NCBI GenBank assembly: GCA_947089145.1
Contig: CAMUJH010000003.1
Location: forward strand, 62,001 to 126,000
Direction of reading: 5' to 3'
DNA length: 64,000 nucleotides
Source: an uncultured Hungatella sp.
GTDB taxonomy: Bacteria; Bacillota; Clostridia; Lachnospirales; Lachnospiraceae
The notes beneath the pieces are model-generated. The model was not told the origin of the DNA and searched no databases. It saw nothing but the letters and a program-made list of their open reading frames with translations. The translations under genes and the position numbers were made by a program. This document shows, piece by piece, positions 17,595 through 25,165 of the stretch (its first letter is position 1; every line of letters begins with the position of its first letter).

Positions 17595-18854
17595 ATGAAA
17601 TTAGAACAGTTAAAGATAAAGGCTCCGTTTGGGGCGCAGGTGGACTATTTCGTGAAATGGGGGCTGATTTCCAGCGTCATAGGCGTGCTGGGAGGCGTGG
17701 TTGGCAGCGTTTTCGGACACTGCATCCGGCTGGCCTCTGAGAGCTTTCAAAATTACAGCTGGCTTTTGTTTCTGCTTCCGGTGTCAGGAATTCTGATTAC
17801 ATGGCTGTACAGAATGTTCCACCAGGAGAAGAACCGGGGAACCAACATGGTTCTTGAGGCGGTTTCCTCTGACGGGGAAATTGCCCTTTCTACAGGGCCG
17901 CTGATTTTTGTCAGCACCGCCCTGACGCATCTGACAGGAGGCTCCGCCGGACGGGAGGGGGCCGCCCTGCAGATTGGCGGAAGCATGGGAACCTTGGTGG
18001 GAAACGTGCTGCGGCTGGATGAGAGAGACAAAAAGGTGGCGGTAATGTGCGGCATGAGCGCCTGCTTCGGTGCACTGTTCGGCACGCCTTTGGCAGCAGG
18101 GGTATTTTCCCTTGAAGTTATCAGCATCGGAGTCATGTACTATGCGGCTTTGGTGCCATGCCTGTTTGCCTCCTTTATCGGTGCAGGGATAGCCGGGCTT
18201 ATGGGGCTTTCGGCGGAACATTTTGAGATTCTGGAGATCCCGCAGTTTGGGTTTGTCCCGGCAGTGATTATCATATGCCTGGGGATTCTGTGCGCCATTG
18301 TAAGCATTTTGTTCTGTCTGATGCTTCATGAATTGGAGCATTTGTACAAACGTTTTTTTAAAAACCCTTATCTGAGGATTCTGGCGGCTTCGGCCATTTT
18401 GATTGTCATGTCACTTCTTGCGGGGAACCGGGATTATAATGGCAGCAGCGTGGGGCTTATTGAGGAGGCTTTGGAGGGCCATGTAAGGTATGAGGCCTTT
18501 GTGCTGAAAATGGTGTTTACGGCCGTGACATTAGGCGCCGGGTACAAGGGCGGCGAGATTGTGCCTACCTTGTGCGTCGGAGCGACTTTTGGATGCATCG
18601 TGGGGACTTTGTTTGGATTTTCGCCGTCTCTATGCGGAGCCTGCGGCATGGCGGCCCTGTTTGCGGGGGTGACCAACTGTCCCATATCCAGCATGCTGAT
18701 TGCGTTTGAGATGTGCGGCTTTGAGGCGATGCCTTATTTTGCTTTGGCCATCGCCGTGAGTTTTACGGTGTCAGGGTATTACGGGCTGTATGGAAGCCAG
18801 AAGTTTGTGTATTCTAAGACAAAGACGGAATTTATAAACCGGAAGGCAAATTAA
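17595..18854 (+). CDS. CLC-family anion/proton antiporter, probably fluoride-type
   Basis: This encodes 419 residues with about ten membrane segments, starting 31 bp after ilvA with AAGGGGAAGG upstream. CLC landmarks are GGSAGREGAALQIGG with the gating Glu, and FGTPLAAGVFSLE. The first selectivity segment is RGTNMVLEA, where chloride transporters have GSGIP; this looks more like fluoride-specific CLC-F antiporters. If so, the protein expels fluoride in exchange for protons. Substrate assignment is inference from remembered motifs. No fluoride riboswitch is seen upstream. It heads a group with the DUF4430 and ECF genes, but a functional link is not evident. Confidence 0.85.
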   Translation: MKLEQLKIKAPFGAQVDYFVKWGLISSVIGVLGGVVGSVFGHCIRLASESFQNYSWLLFLLPVSGILITWLYRMFHQEKNRGTNMVLEAVSSDGEIALSTGPLIFVSTALTHLTGGSAGREGAALQIGGSMGTLVGNVLRLDERDKKVAVMCGMSACFGALFGTPLAAGVFSLEVISIGVMYYAALVPCLFASFIGAGIAGLMGLSAEHFEILEIPQFGFVPAVIIICLGILCAIVSILFCLMLHELEHLYKRFFKNPYLRILAASAILIVMSLLAGNRDYNGSSVGLIEEALEGHVRYEAFVLKMVFTAVTLGAGYKGGEIVPTLCVGATFGCIVGTLFGFSPSLCGACGMAALFAGVTNCPISSMLIAFEMCGFEAMPYFALAIAVSFTVSGYYGLYGSQKFVYSKTKTEFINRKAN

Positions 18855-18934
18855 ATGGGATTGAAAATCCATCACAAAGCGGCGCAGGCTGAAAACAGTC
18901 TGACAAAACAAAGGCGAAGAAAGGACAAATGAGG

Positions 18935-19363
18935 ATGACAAAGGAATTCTGGAAAACCAGGAAAGGCTTTGCATTGGCGTTTGGGGCCGTGTGCGTAATT
19001 GCGGCAGCGCTCTTGCTGTGCTATTTTATATTCCGCCCTCAGGCTGCACAAGGGCAGAAGAAGATTACGGTGGAAGTGGTGTATGAGGACTCCTCCACAG
19101 AAAATTTTGCCATAGATACAGATGCCAGGTATCTGGAACAGGCTCTGGAGGACGGACAGGAGCTTACCGTGGAGGGAAGCAGAACTGGGCAGTTTGGCCT
19201 GATGATTGAAACAGTTAACGGGGTAACAGCCTCTTATGACAAGAATCAGGCATACTGGGCCATAGAGCTGGAGGGAGAGCCGTGCAATTATGGGGCCAGC
19301 CAGCAGCCGGTGCAGGACGGGGAGCATTACCGGCTGGTATATACGGCTGCCGGCGCCCCGTGA
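18935..19363 (+). CDS. DUF4430 (transcobalamin-like C-terminal domain) membrane-anchored protein
   Basis: This encodes 142 residues. ATG 18935 is preferred because GAAAGGA lies 9 bp upstream; ATG 18929 is only 3-4 bp from it. An N-terminal membrane segment (residues ~10-30) is followed by an extracytoplasmic DUF4430 fold, with the typical YDKNQAYWAIELEGEPCNYG and QPVQDGEHYRLVYT. This domain resembles the C-terminal part of transcobalamin and is often paired with ECF transporter genes. The next gene is an ECF S component overlapping by four bases, so it is likely its extracellular partner. The ligand is unknown; a corrinoid is possible. Confidence 0.85.
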   Translation: MTKEFWKTRKGFALAFGAVCVIAAALLLCYFIFRPQAAQGQKKITVEVVYEDSSTENFAIDTDARYLEQALEDGQELTVEGSRTGQFGLMIETVNGVTASYDKNQAYWAIELEGEPCNYGASQQPVQDGEHYRLVYTAAGAP

Positions 19364-19842
19364 GGCGTACCGGGCAGGTGGCGGTGGACGGGCTGCTGGC
19401 GGCGCTTTTGTTTGTGCTGCAGATATCCCTGATCCATCTGCCAAATATTGAACTGGTTTCCCTTATGGTTATGGTGTATACGTTCACGCTGGGCAAAAGG
19501 GTGATAAATATCCTGGCGGCATTTACGCTTTTGGAGGGGATTTTCCACGGGTTTGGGATCTGGTGGGTTTCTTACCTTTATATTTGGCCGATTTTGGCCG
19601 GCCTTACGGCGCTGCTTAAGCGGTGGGGCGCGCCGGATTGGGGCTATGGGATTCTGTCCTGCCTTTTCGGCTTTTCTTTTGGGTTTCTCTGCTCTCTTCC
19701 CTATATTGCGGGAGGGCTGGGGGCCGTGTTTGCCTGGTGGATATCCGGGATTCCCTTTGACGTGATCCATGGGATCAGCAATTTGGTCATTGGCCTTGTA
19801 CTGTTTAAACCGGTGAAAAGGGTTTTTGAAACCGTGGGGTGA
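19360..19842 (+). CDS. ECF transporter S component
   Basis: This encodes 160 hydrophobic residues with about five membrane segments. The start is taken as GTG 19360, overlapping the stop of the DUF4430 gene (GTGA); a longer open frame from 19282 would lie inside that gene. Segments such as LGKRVINILAAFTLLEG and PFDVIHGISNLVIGLVLF fit a substrate-binding subunit of energy-coupling factor importers. No EcfA or EcfT gene is nearby, so it must share a module encoded elsewhere. A strong terminator follows. Confidence 0.8.
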   Translation: MRRTGQVAVDGLLAALLFVLQISLIHLPNIELVSLMVMVYTFTLGKRVINILAAFTLLEGIFHGFGIWWVSYLYIWPILAGLTALLKRWGAPDWGYGILSCLFGFSFGFLCSLPYIAGGLGAVFAWWISGIPFDVIHGISNLVIGLVLFKPVKRVFETVG

Positions 19843-19922
19843 GGGAAGGATCGGCTTTTGGGGAAGGGGGCCGTCTTTATGCGGGATTATGGCGGCTGCG
19901 AACCCCTGTGTGGTGATTGATG

Positions 19923-19977
19923 AAAAACAGGTCTTCTGTGCCTTGGATGTGCAAGGCATGGGAAGGCCTGTTTTTTT
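19923..19977 (+). terminator. Terminator of the clc-DUF4430-ECF group
   Basis: A long imperfect stem (AAAAACAGG with CCTGTTTTTTT outside, GTGCCTTG with CAAGGCATG inside) ends in a run of seven T residues. It is 80 bp downstream of the ECF gene and separates housekeeping genes from the surface-protein region. Confidence 0.85.
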
Positions 19978-20039
19978 GTGGGGTGTTTTGTGGTTATGCG
20001 GCGGGGGGATTAGGCGGATTTATAATTATTTGTATTAAT

Positions 20040-20075
20040 AAACGGGTTTACTTTGTTTATAGAAAGTGATATACT
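20040..20075 (+). promoter_or_regulatory. Promoter with AAACGGGTTT palindrome over the -35 (surface protein A)
   Basis: TTTACT (20047-20052) and TATACT (20070-20075) are 17 bp apart. AAACGGGTTT (20040-20049) overlaps the -35 box. The same arrangement with the same 30-bp distance from palindrome to -10 is found before the secretion operon (24759) and the Wzz gene (46677). The start codon at 20224 leaves a leader of about 140 bp. Confidence 0.7.
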
Positions 20076-20223
20076 TTCTTAAGATCTACTATTTGACAAA
20101 ATTCGCCATGAATTCAGGAATCAGCGGCATGCCGCTTGCATTCCCTTCAGGAGCCAGAGGATCTTGGAGAGGTATATTTTAAGCAGTAAGAAGGAAATTA
20201 AGAGGAAGGAGAGGAAAGAGAGA

Positions 20224-23200
20224 ATGAAAGTCTTCAAACGTGGATTAGCCACATTCCTGACGGCGTTGATGCTGATTCCCAGCATGCCGCCTGCGGCGGT
20301 TAATGCAGCGCCTTTGGATTCTGTGAGTGCACAGGCGTCCATTGAAACAGCAGCCGAGGAAAAGCTTCAGGAAGAAAGCCAAAAGGAGGCCCTGGAGGAG
20401 GTTAAGCTTTCAGAAAAGGAGGAACCTAAAGGAGAAGAAGGCTCCTTGAGCGAGAGTGAAACCGCTGAGGAAGAATTTTCTAAAGAAGCAGAGGAGAGTA
20501 CGGAGGAGGAGACGTCGAAACCGGCGGAAAAAGTCACGGAGGAAGAAATGTCGAAACCGGCGGAAAAAGCCACGGAGGAAGAGACGTCTACACGGGAGGA
20601 AGTAACCGTCGGGGAGGAGACATCGAAACAGGCGGAAGAAGCCGCAAAGGAGGAAGCCTCTGAACAGGTCCAGGAGACTGCAGAGGAAGAAACCACGGAG
20701 CAGGAGACGTCTAAACAGGCGGAGGAAACCACGCAAGAGAACAACTCCAAGGAGGAAATTTCTAAAGAGACAGAGAAGGCTGCACAGGAGAGCGAAACTT
20801 CTGAGAGCAAAGAGGATTCTTCAAACGTGAAAGAATCTTTGGAAGATGCGAGTTCCGGCGGTGGTAATGATTCCAAGAAGGAGGAATCCAATAAGAACCA
20901 GGAATCAGCAGCAGGCGAGGCCGATGCAGGGAAAGACTCTCTTTTAGAGAAGGTTGCAGGGCTTTCCAAAACAAAAAAACTGATGAATGCCAATGCCGCA
21001 TCCCCAAGCAATGCGAAACGTCTGGCAGAAAATGAGTCTGGAGACAACGTGGGATTTAATACAGGAAGCCATGTGTATTACGTAGTCAGCAGGGAAGGCT
21101 TTGACGAGGGATTAGGGGATGCCTGCTTTGAGGAGGATGGAAGCTATAAGATAAATATTCCTGAAGAAAACCCATATTTCCCCTATGAAGTGCAGTTCAC
21201 CTATGACGGAAAGACATGGAATGAATGGTTTATGACTCCAGATGACAGCGTGACCGTGGGAAGCCATGAGTTTTATGTGTCGCCATCCTTTGACAACACC
21301 GCAGTGACGCAGATGAGCCTTGAAATCGCCGGCGATACCGTGGTGGTGTATCCGAAAAAGAAAGAGTTTACCAATATGGATGACGGCGGGATCTCAACCA
21401 TGTCATTGCTGCCTTTAGAGGAGAGAGAACTAAAAGACGTAGATCTGACAGCATATACGCCGGTGGATTTGACTCAGGTGTCTGTTAATTATATTTTTGG
21501 AGAAGAACCTTTAAAAGACACGGACAAGGTAATGTGGGCATACGGCTGGGATAGCGATGACTACAGCGTCAGCCAGTCAGGGGATAGGATAAATTTAAGC
21601 CGCAGCACATGCAGCGGCAACTCACGCTGGCAGATGATCGTAGGAGAAGACAATCAGCTGAATATGGGCAACATACGCTATTTGGTGAGCATAGACGTGA
21701 AACCTTCAGGAAATTGGCTGGTTCCGACTGTCTATAAGCAGTTTGAGGATGGGAAGAGAGAAAAAGTCTCGGTGTCTGACAGTAATTATTATGATTTTCC
21801 GTGGGGCGGACAGGATCTGGATGAAAGCCGGGAATTAAATATTAATGTGCCATCTGAGGAATTGGACTCTAAGGCCAATGCGTATATCAGCCTGGAAGTT
21901 AATGAGTCGGTTTTTCCCTCAGGAACTGTTCGGTACAGCACTTTAAAGGCATATCGGGGAAAAAATATTGCGGCAGACGCAGACATTACGGATCAGATAT
22001 TAATCAAGGATATGTCGGCAAAGGATTCCGGCTATCTCATGTCTGAAAATGATTCATGGATCACGATAGCAGCCTATGATTCCAAAGGAAATTTAATGGG
22101 GCAGCTTCCTATAAAAGTGCATTTAAATCGAAAGCGTAATTATCTGTACTTTGACGATTTGTATGATTATGTTGATGAGCAGTGGGATCGTGTAAGCCTT
22201 GGAATGAATAGTGTCAGTGATGATAGTGATTACGGTGGAGAAACACGTATCCAGAAAAGAAAATACACCGTCATTTTAGAAAAAGGGTGTGCCCTTGACA
22301 AGGAATATTATTTAACAGCCCGCTATACCAAAGCTGGTATCGAAAGCCCTTCTTCTGTAACAGCTGCCTATGTGGGTCAGTATCCATCAATTGCCCAGGC
22401 CGTGGCTGCTGATGCGGCTGATATCAAGGACTCCCTTTTTGGCGAGAGCTATGGCGGAGGGTATAAGGCCAATTACAGCAAAGGTGTGTATTTTACGGTC
22501 TTTATAGGTGCAGACAGTTACGAAAAGCAGGAAATATACCAATATTTTATTAAGACAGAAAAGAAACCAGAGGGAGAGCCGATACTTAGTGACAGTACGA
22601 AAGTAAACTTTATCGGACTTAAAGATGGCAATAAGAAAGATATCCCCTGTTATCCAGTGGAGGCGCAGCATGATACTTACGGAGACTCTTATATAACTTT
22701 GCTGGTAGACAACGGGGTGGATTTGACTAAATTGGCACCTGTATTTGAATTTTCGCCATCTCAGGATGGCATAAATCTGTACACGGACGGCTCTCAAGAA
22801 AAAAGCGGGGAGACTTATCACGATTTCTCAAAAGGCCCTGTACATTATACGGCTGGTTCCGAGAGCAAAAAAGAGCAGCGGAATTACTGGCTGCAGGTAG
22901 TGCAGAAGACAGATGGAACTGGGGGGTTATATATTAACAGCCTGAATGACCCCAAAGCGAATACTGAGGAAAGAGATGGCGTAATCTATTCAACCCGTGA
23001 ATTGATGGTTGACGGTCTTCATGACTATCAGCATGATATTTTGCTAATAAATAAGGGGACAGAAGATATTCCCGCTCTAAAAGCAGAACTGGTGTCTGAG
23101 CAGGTAGAGCTTGATCCGTACTGGACCCTAAAAGGCAATCAGGCTTTACTAGGCTTTGACAGCTTGAATAGTGGGCAGTCATATGGCGAACTCCAGAATT

Positions 23201-24633
23201 TTGCGAAACTGCGTATCAAGCCTAAAGAAGGCGTGAAAGGCGGGGACATTTCCGGCACATTGACCATTACCTCTGCCGGCAAGACTCTGATGGTGCTGAA
23301 TCTGACCGGTATCGTAGGCGATCCCTGCATTACCACTACGGAAATTCCGGATGCGGTTAAATACGTTCCTTATTCTGTTATGATTCAGAACAATAATAAG
23401 TATCAGGATTTCAACAAAGTCCGTTATCATCTTGAAGAAGGCACCTTGCCGAAAGGAATGGCCATCTATGATAATGGTGAGCTGTATGGAATTCCCCTGG
23501 AAAGCGGCACCTTTATATTTACCGTGCGTATGGACAACAGCTATGGGAAATTTAAATCCAGCTATCAGACGCTGACGCTGAATGTAAAGGATAATACCAA
23601 CCTTAATGTATACAACGAATCGGATACAGAATATACAATTAAAGTGCCTATCGGTAAAGAAGCCGGCGAGGGCACCCGAGATTATGTTTTAAGAAATACC
23701 AGTGATCAGCCATTTGTTTCTAATGGCGAATTTGATGACTTCATTGCTCTCTGGCTCAATGGTGAACAGCTTGTGGAGGGAGTGGACTACACAAGGGAAA
23801 AAGGCAGCACCAAGATGACCATCAAGAGCCAGACATTCAAGACGAAAGTTAAAAGCGGGTTAAACACCATTGCGGCGGAGTTCCGTAAAGGAGGAAAACA
23901 CCGGGTAAACGAGCTGAAACGTACGGCTCAGAACTTCCGAATCTCGGTTCCTGACACGTCTGGAAACGGAAGCGCAGGAGGCAGTTCCAGCAGTTCCGGC
24001 AGCCGCGGCAGCTCCAGCTCCAATTCCGGAAATGACGGAGTGGTATCCAATTCTATGATAACCTATAACTCCCAAAAAGGATACGTTCACAGGCAAAGGG
24101 GAATCATTACGAAAGAGAGCAAAGGATATTCCCGCTGGCAGCAGGATGACAAAGGCTGGAAGCTGCTTTACGCCAACAATACCACGGCGGCCGGCAGCAT
24201 GGTAACTTTGGAAGATGGCAGAAAAGTGGAGCAGATTCTCTGGGAGAAGATAAACGGCGCCTGGTATGCCTTTGGCGCTGACGGATATCTGAAGTCAGGC
24301 TGGGTTTTCGACTATCAGCTGAATAGCTGGTACAATGTATCGGTTGATACGGGAATGCTGACCGGCTGGTATACGGATGCCCAGGACAAGCATACATATT
24401 ATCTTGATCCGGCAACCGGGAATCTGACCATCGGGTGGAAGTCTATTGAAGACAAATGGTATTACTTCAATGGGGTTATATCCGCACCTACATGGCAGCT
24501 GGATGAGGAAACCGGAAAATGGCATTACAATATAAGAAGCAAATCCAAACCTTTTGGCGCCATGTATCAGAACGAGACTACGCCGGACGGGTACCGTGTA
24601 GACGGGAACGGCGTATGGGACGGCAAGCGATAA
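20224..24633 (+). CDS. Large Sec-exported surface protein A with Ig-like and choline-binding-like repeats
   Basis: This encodes 1469 residues from ATG 20224 (GGAGAGGAAAGAG upstream). Order: a signal peptide ending near VNAAP; ~230 residues of Glu/Ser/Thr/Lys repeats such as TEEETSKPAEK; a long beta-rich region beginning near NTGSHVYYVVSREG; a putative Ig-like domain (IPDAVKYVPY, GTLPKGM, GELYGIPLESGTF) around 1035-1120; a domain starting with GEGTRDYVLRN; a Gly/Ser linker; and C-terminal cell-wall-binding-type repeats (GAWYAFGADGYLKSGWV, KWYYFNG). There is no LPXTG signal, so attachment is probably non-covalent. It is paralogous along its length to the protein at 41805. An adhesin or wall-associated role is likely; a link to secretion is inferred from position and promoter. 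Confidence 0.88.
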   Translation: MKVFKRGLATFLTALMLIPSMPPAAVNAAPLDSVSAQASIETAAEEKLQEESQKEALEEVKLSEKEEPKGEEGSLSESETAEEEFSKEAEESTEEETSKPAEKVTEEEMSKPAEKATEEETSTREEVTVGEETSKQAEEAAKEEASEQVQETAEEETTEQETSKQAEETTQENNSKEEISKETEKAAQESETSESKEDSSNVKESLEDASSGGGNDSKKEESNKNQESAAGEADAGKDSLLEKVAGLSKTKKLMNANAASPSNAKRLAENESGDNVGFNTGSHVYYVVSREGFDEGLGDACFEEDGSYKINIPEENPYFPYEVQFTYDGKTWNEWFMTPDDSVTVGSHEFYVSPSFDNTAVTQMSLEIAGDTVVVYPKKKEFTNMDDGGISTMSLLPLEERELKDVDLTAYTPVDLTQVSVNYIFGEEPLKDTDKVMWAYGWDSDDYSVSQSGDRINLSRSTCSGNSRWQMIVGEDNQLNMGNIRYLVSIDVKPSGNWLVPTVYKQFEDGKREKVSVSDSNYYDFPWGGQDLDESRELNINVPSEELDSKANAYISLEVNESVFPSGTVRYSTLKAYRGKNIAADADITDQILIKDMSAKDSGYLMSENDSWITIAAYDSKGNLMGQLPIKVHLNRKRNYLYFDDLYDYVDEQWDRVSLGMNSVSDDSDYGGETRIQKRKYTVILEKGCALDKEYYLTARYTKAGIESPSSVTAAYVGQYPSIAQAVAADAADIKDSLFGESYGGGYKANYSKGVYFTVFIGADSYEKQEIYQYFIKTEKKPEGEPILSDSTKVNFIGLKDGNKKDIPCYPVEAQHDTYGDSYITLLVDNGVDLTKLAPVFEFSPSQDGINLYTDGSQEKSGETYHDFSKGPVHYTAGSESKKEQRNYWLQVVQKTDGTGGLYINSLNDPKANTEERDGVIYSTRELMVDGLHDYQHDILLINKGTEDIPALKAELVSEQVELDPYWTLKGNQALLGFDSLNSGQSYGELQNFAKLRIKPKEGVKGGDISGTLTITSAGKTLMVLNLTGIVGDPCITTTEIPDAVKYVPYSVMIQNNNKYQDFNKVRYHLEEGTLPKGMAIYDNGELYGIPLESGTFIFTVRMDNSYGKFKSSYQTLTLNVKDNTNLNVYNESDTEYTIKVPIGKEAGEGTRDYVLRNTSDQPFVSNGEFDDFIALWLNGEQLVEGVDYTREKGSTKMTIKSQTFKTKVKSGLNTIAAEFRKGGKHRVNELKRTAQNFRISVPDTSGNGSAGGSSSSSGSRGSSSSNSGNDGVVSNSMITYNSQKGYVHRQRGIITKESKGYSRWQQDDKGWKLLYANNTTAAGSMVTLEDGRKVEQILWEKINGAWYAFGADGYLKSGWVFDYQLNSWYNVSVDTGMLTGWYTDAQDKHTYYLDPATGNLTIGWKSIEDKWYYFNGVISAPTWQLDEETGKWHYNIRSKSKPFGAMYQNETTPDGYRVDGNGVWDGKR

Positions 24634-24656
24634 GAAAGCTATAAAAAAGACGTGCA

Positions 24657-24682
24657 AAAAAGTCCTCTTCGGAGGACTTTTT
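24657..24682 (+). terminator. Terminator with UUCG tetraloop after surface protein A
   Basis: AAAAAGTCCTC and GAGGACTTTTT form an 11-bp perfect stem closed by a cUUCGg tetraloop and ending in T residues. It starts 24 bp after the stop codon and isolates the gene from the secretion operon. Confidence 0.93.
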
Positions 24683-24758
24683 GCTGATCTCATATCTTTT
24701 CAGCAGTGCGTAACAGGCGTTGGATCGAATTACTTAAAATAAAACACTTAACTAAAAG

Positions 24759-24794
24759 AAACTATTTTACTTTCTATAAATGAAGTGATATAAT
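24759..24794 (+). promoter_or_regulatory. Promoter of the type VII secretion operon
   Basis: TTTACT (24766-24771) and TATAAT (24789-24794) are 17 bp apart, with AAACTATTTT (24759-24768) in the place of the palindrome seen at 20040 and 46677. The right half is degenerate here. The first gene, a small membrane protein, begins 43 bp after the -10 box. Confidence 0.7.
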
Positions 24795-24837
24795 CAAGAA
24801 AGATCAACAAATCATAATGGCAAAGAAGAGGTGGAAA

Positions 24838-24996
24838 ATGCTGAACTTATCACAAAGCCAGCTTCTTTTGTGGGGCGGCATCGCAGTTATGGCAATATCC
24901 GTGGTGACAGGAATCATTTCCATGGCGCTGTTTATGGTGACAGGCAGGAAACTTAAGAAAAAACTTGAAAAAGAGTACGGAAAACCACAGAGATGA
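24838..24996 (+). CDS. Small single-pass membrane protein, first gene of the secretion operon
   Basis: This encodes 52 residues starting MLNLSQSQLLLWGGIAVM and ending with a Lys-rich cytosolic tail. It has one membrane segment (residues ~8-33) and likely its N-terminus outside. AAGAAGAGGTGG precedes the ATG at 24838. It is the first frame after the operon promoter. No family is recognised; size and position suggest a small component or stabiliser of the membrane complex. It is too short to be EssA. Confidence 0.6.
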   Translation: MLNLSQSQLLLWGGIAVMAISVVTGIISMALFMVTGRKLKKKLEKEYGKPQR

Positions 24997-25165
24997 CGCA
25001 ACTGCACTCTGTAAAGCTCTTCGTGCCTGATCTTGCGAAACGCTCTTATCCGATGCGTACAAAGCCGTCTGCATACGGGGAGAGCGGCGAACTGGTTAAT
25101 CTGCCGCAAAAGACAGGCGCAGGAGGGGCTGCAAGAGCACGCGTAAGAGATTTGGAGGATTGGCT

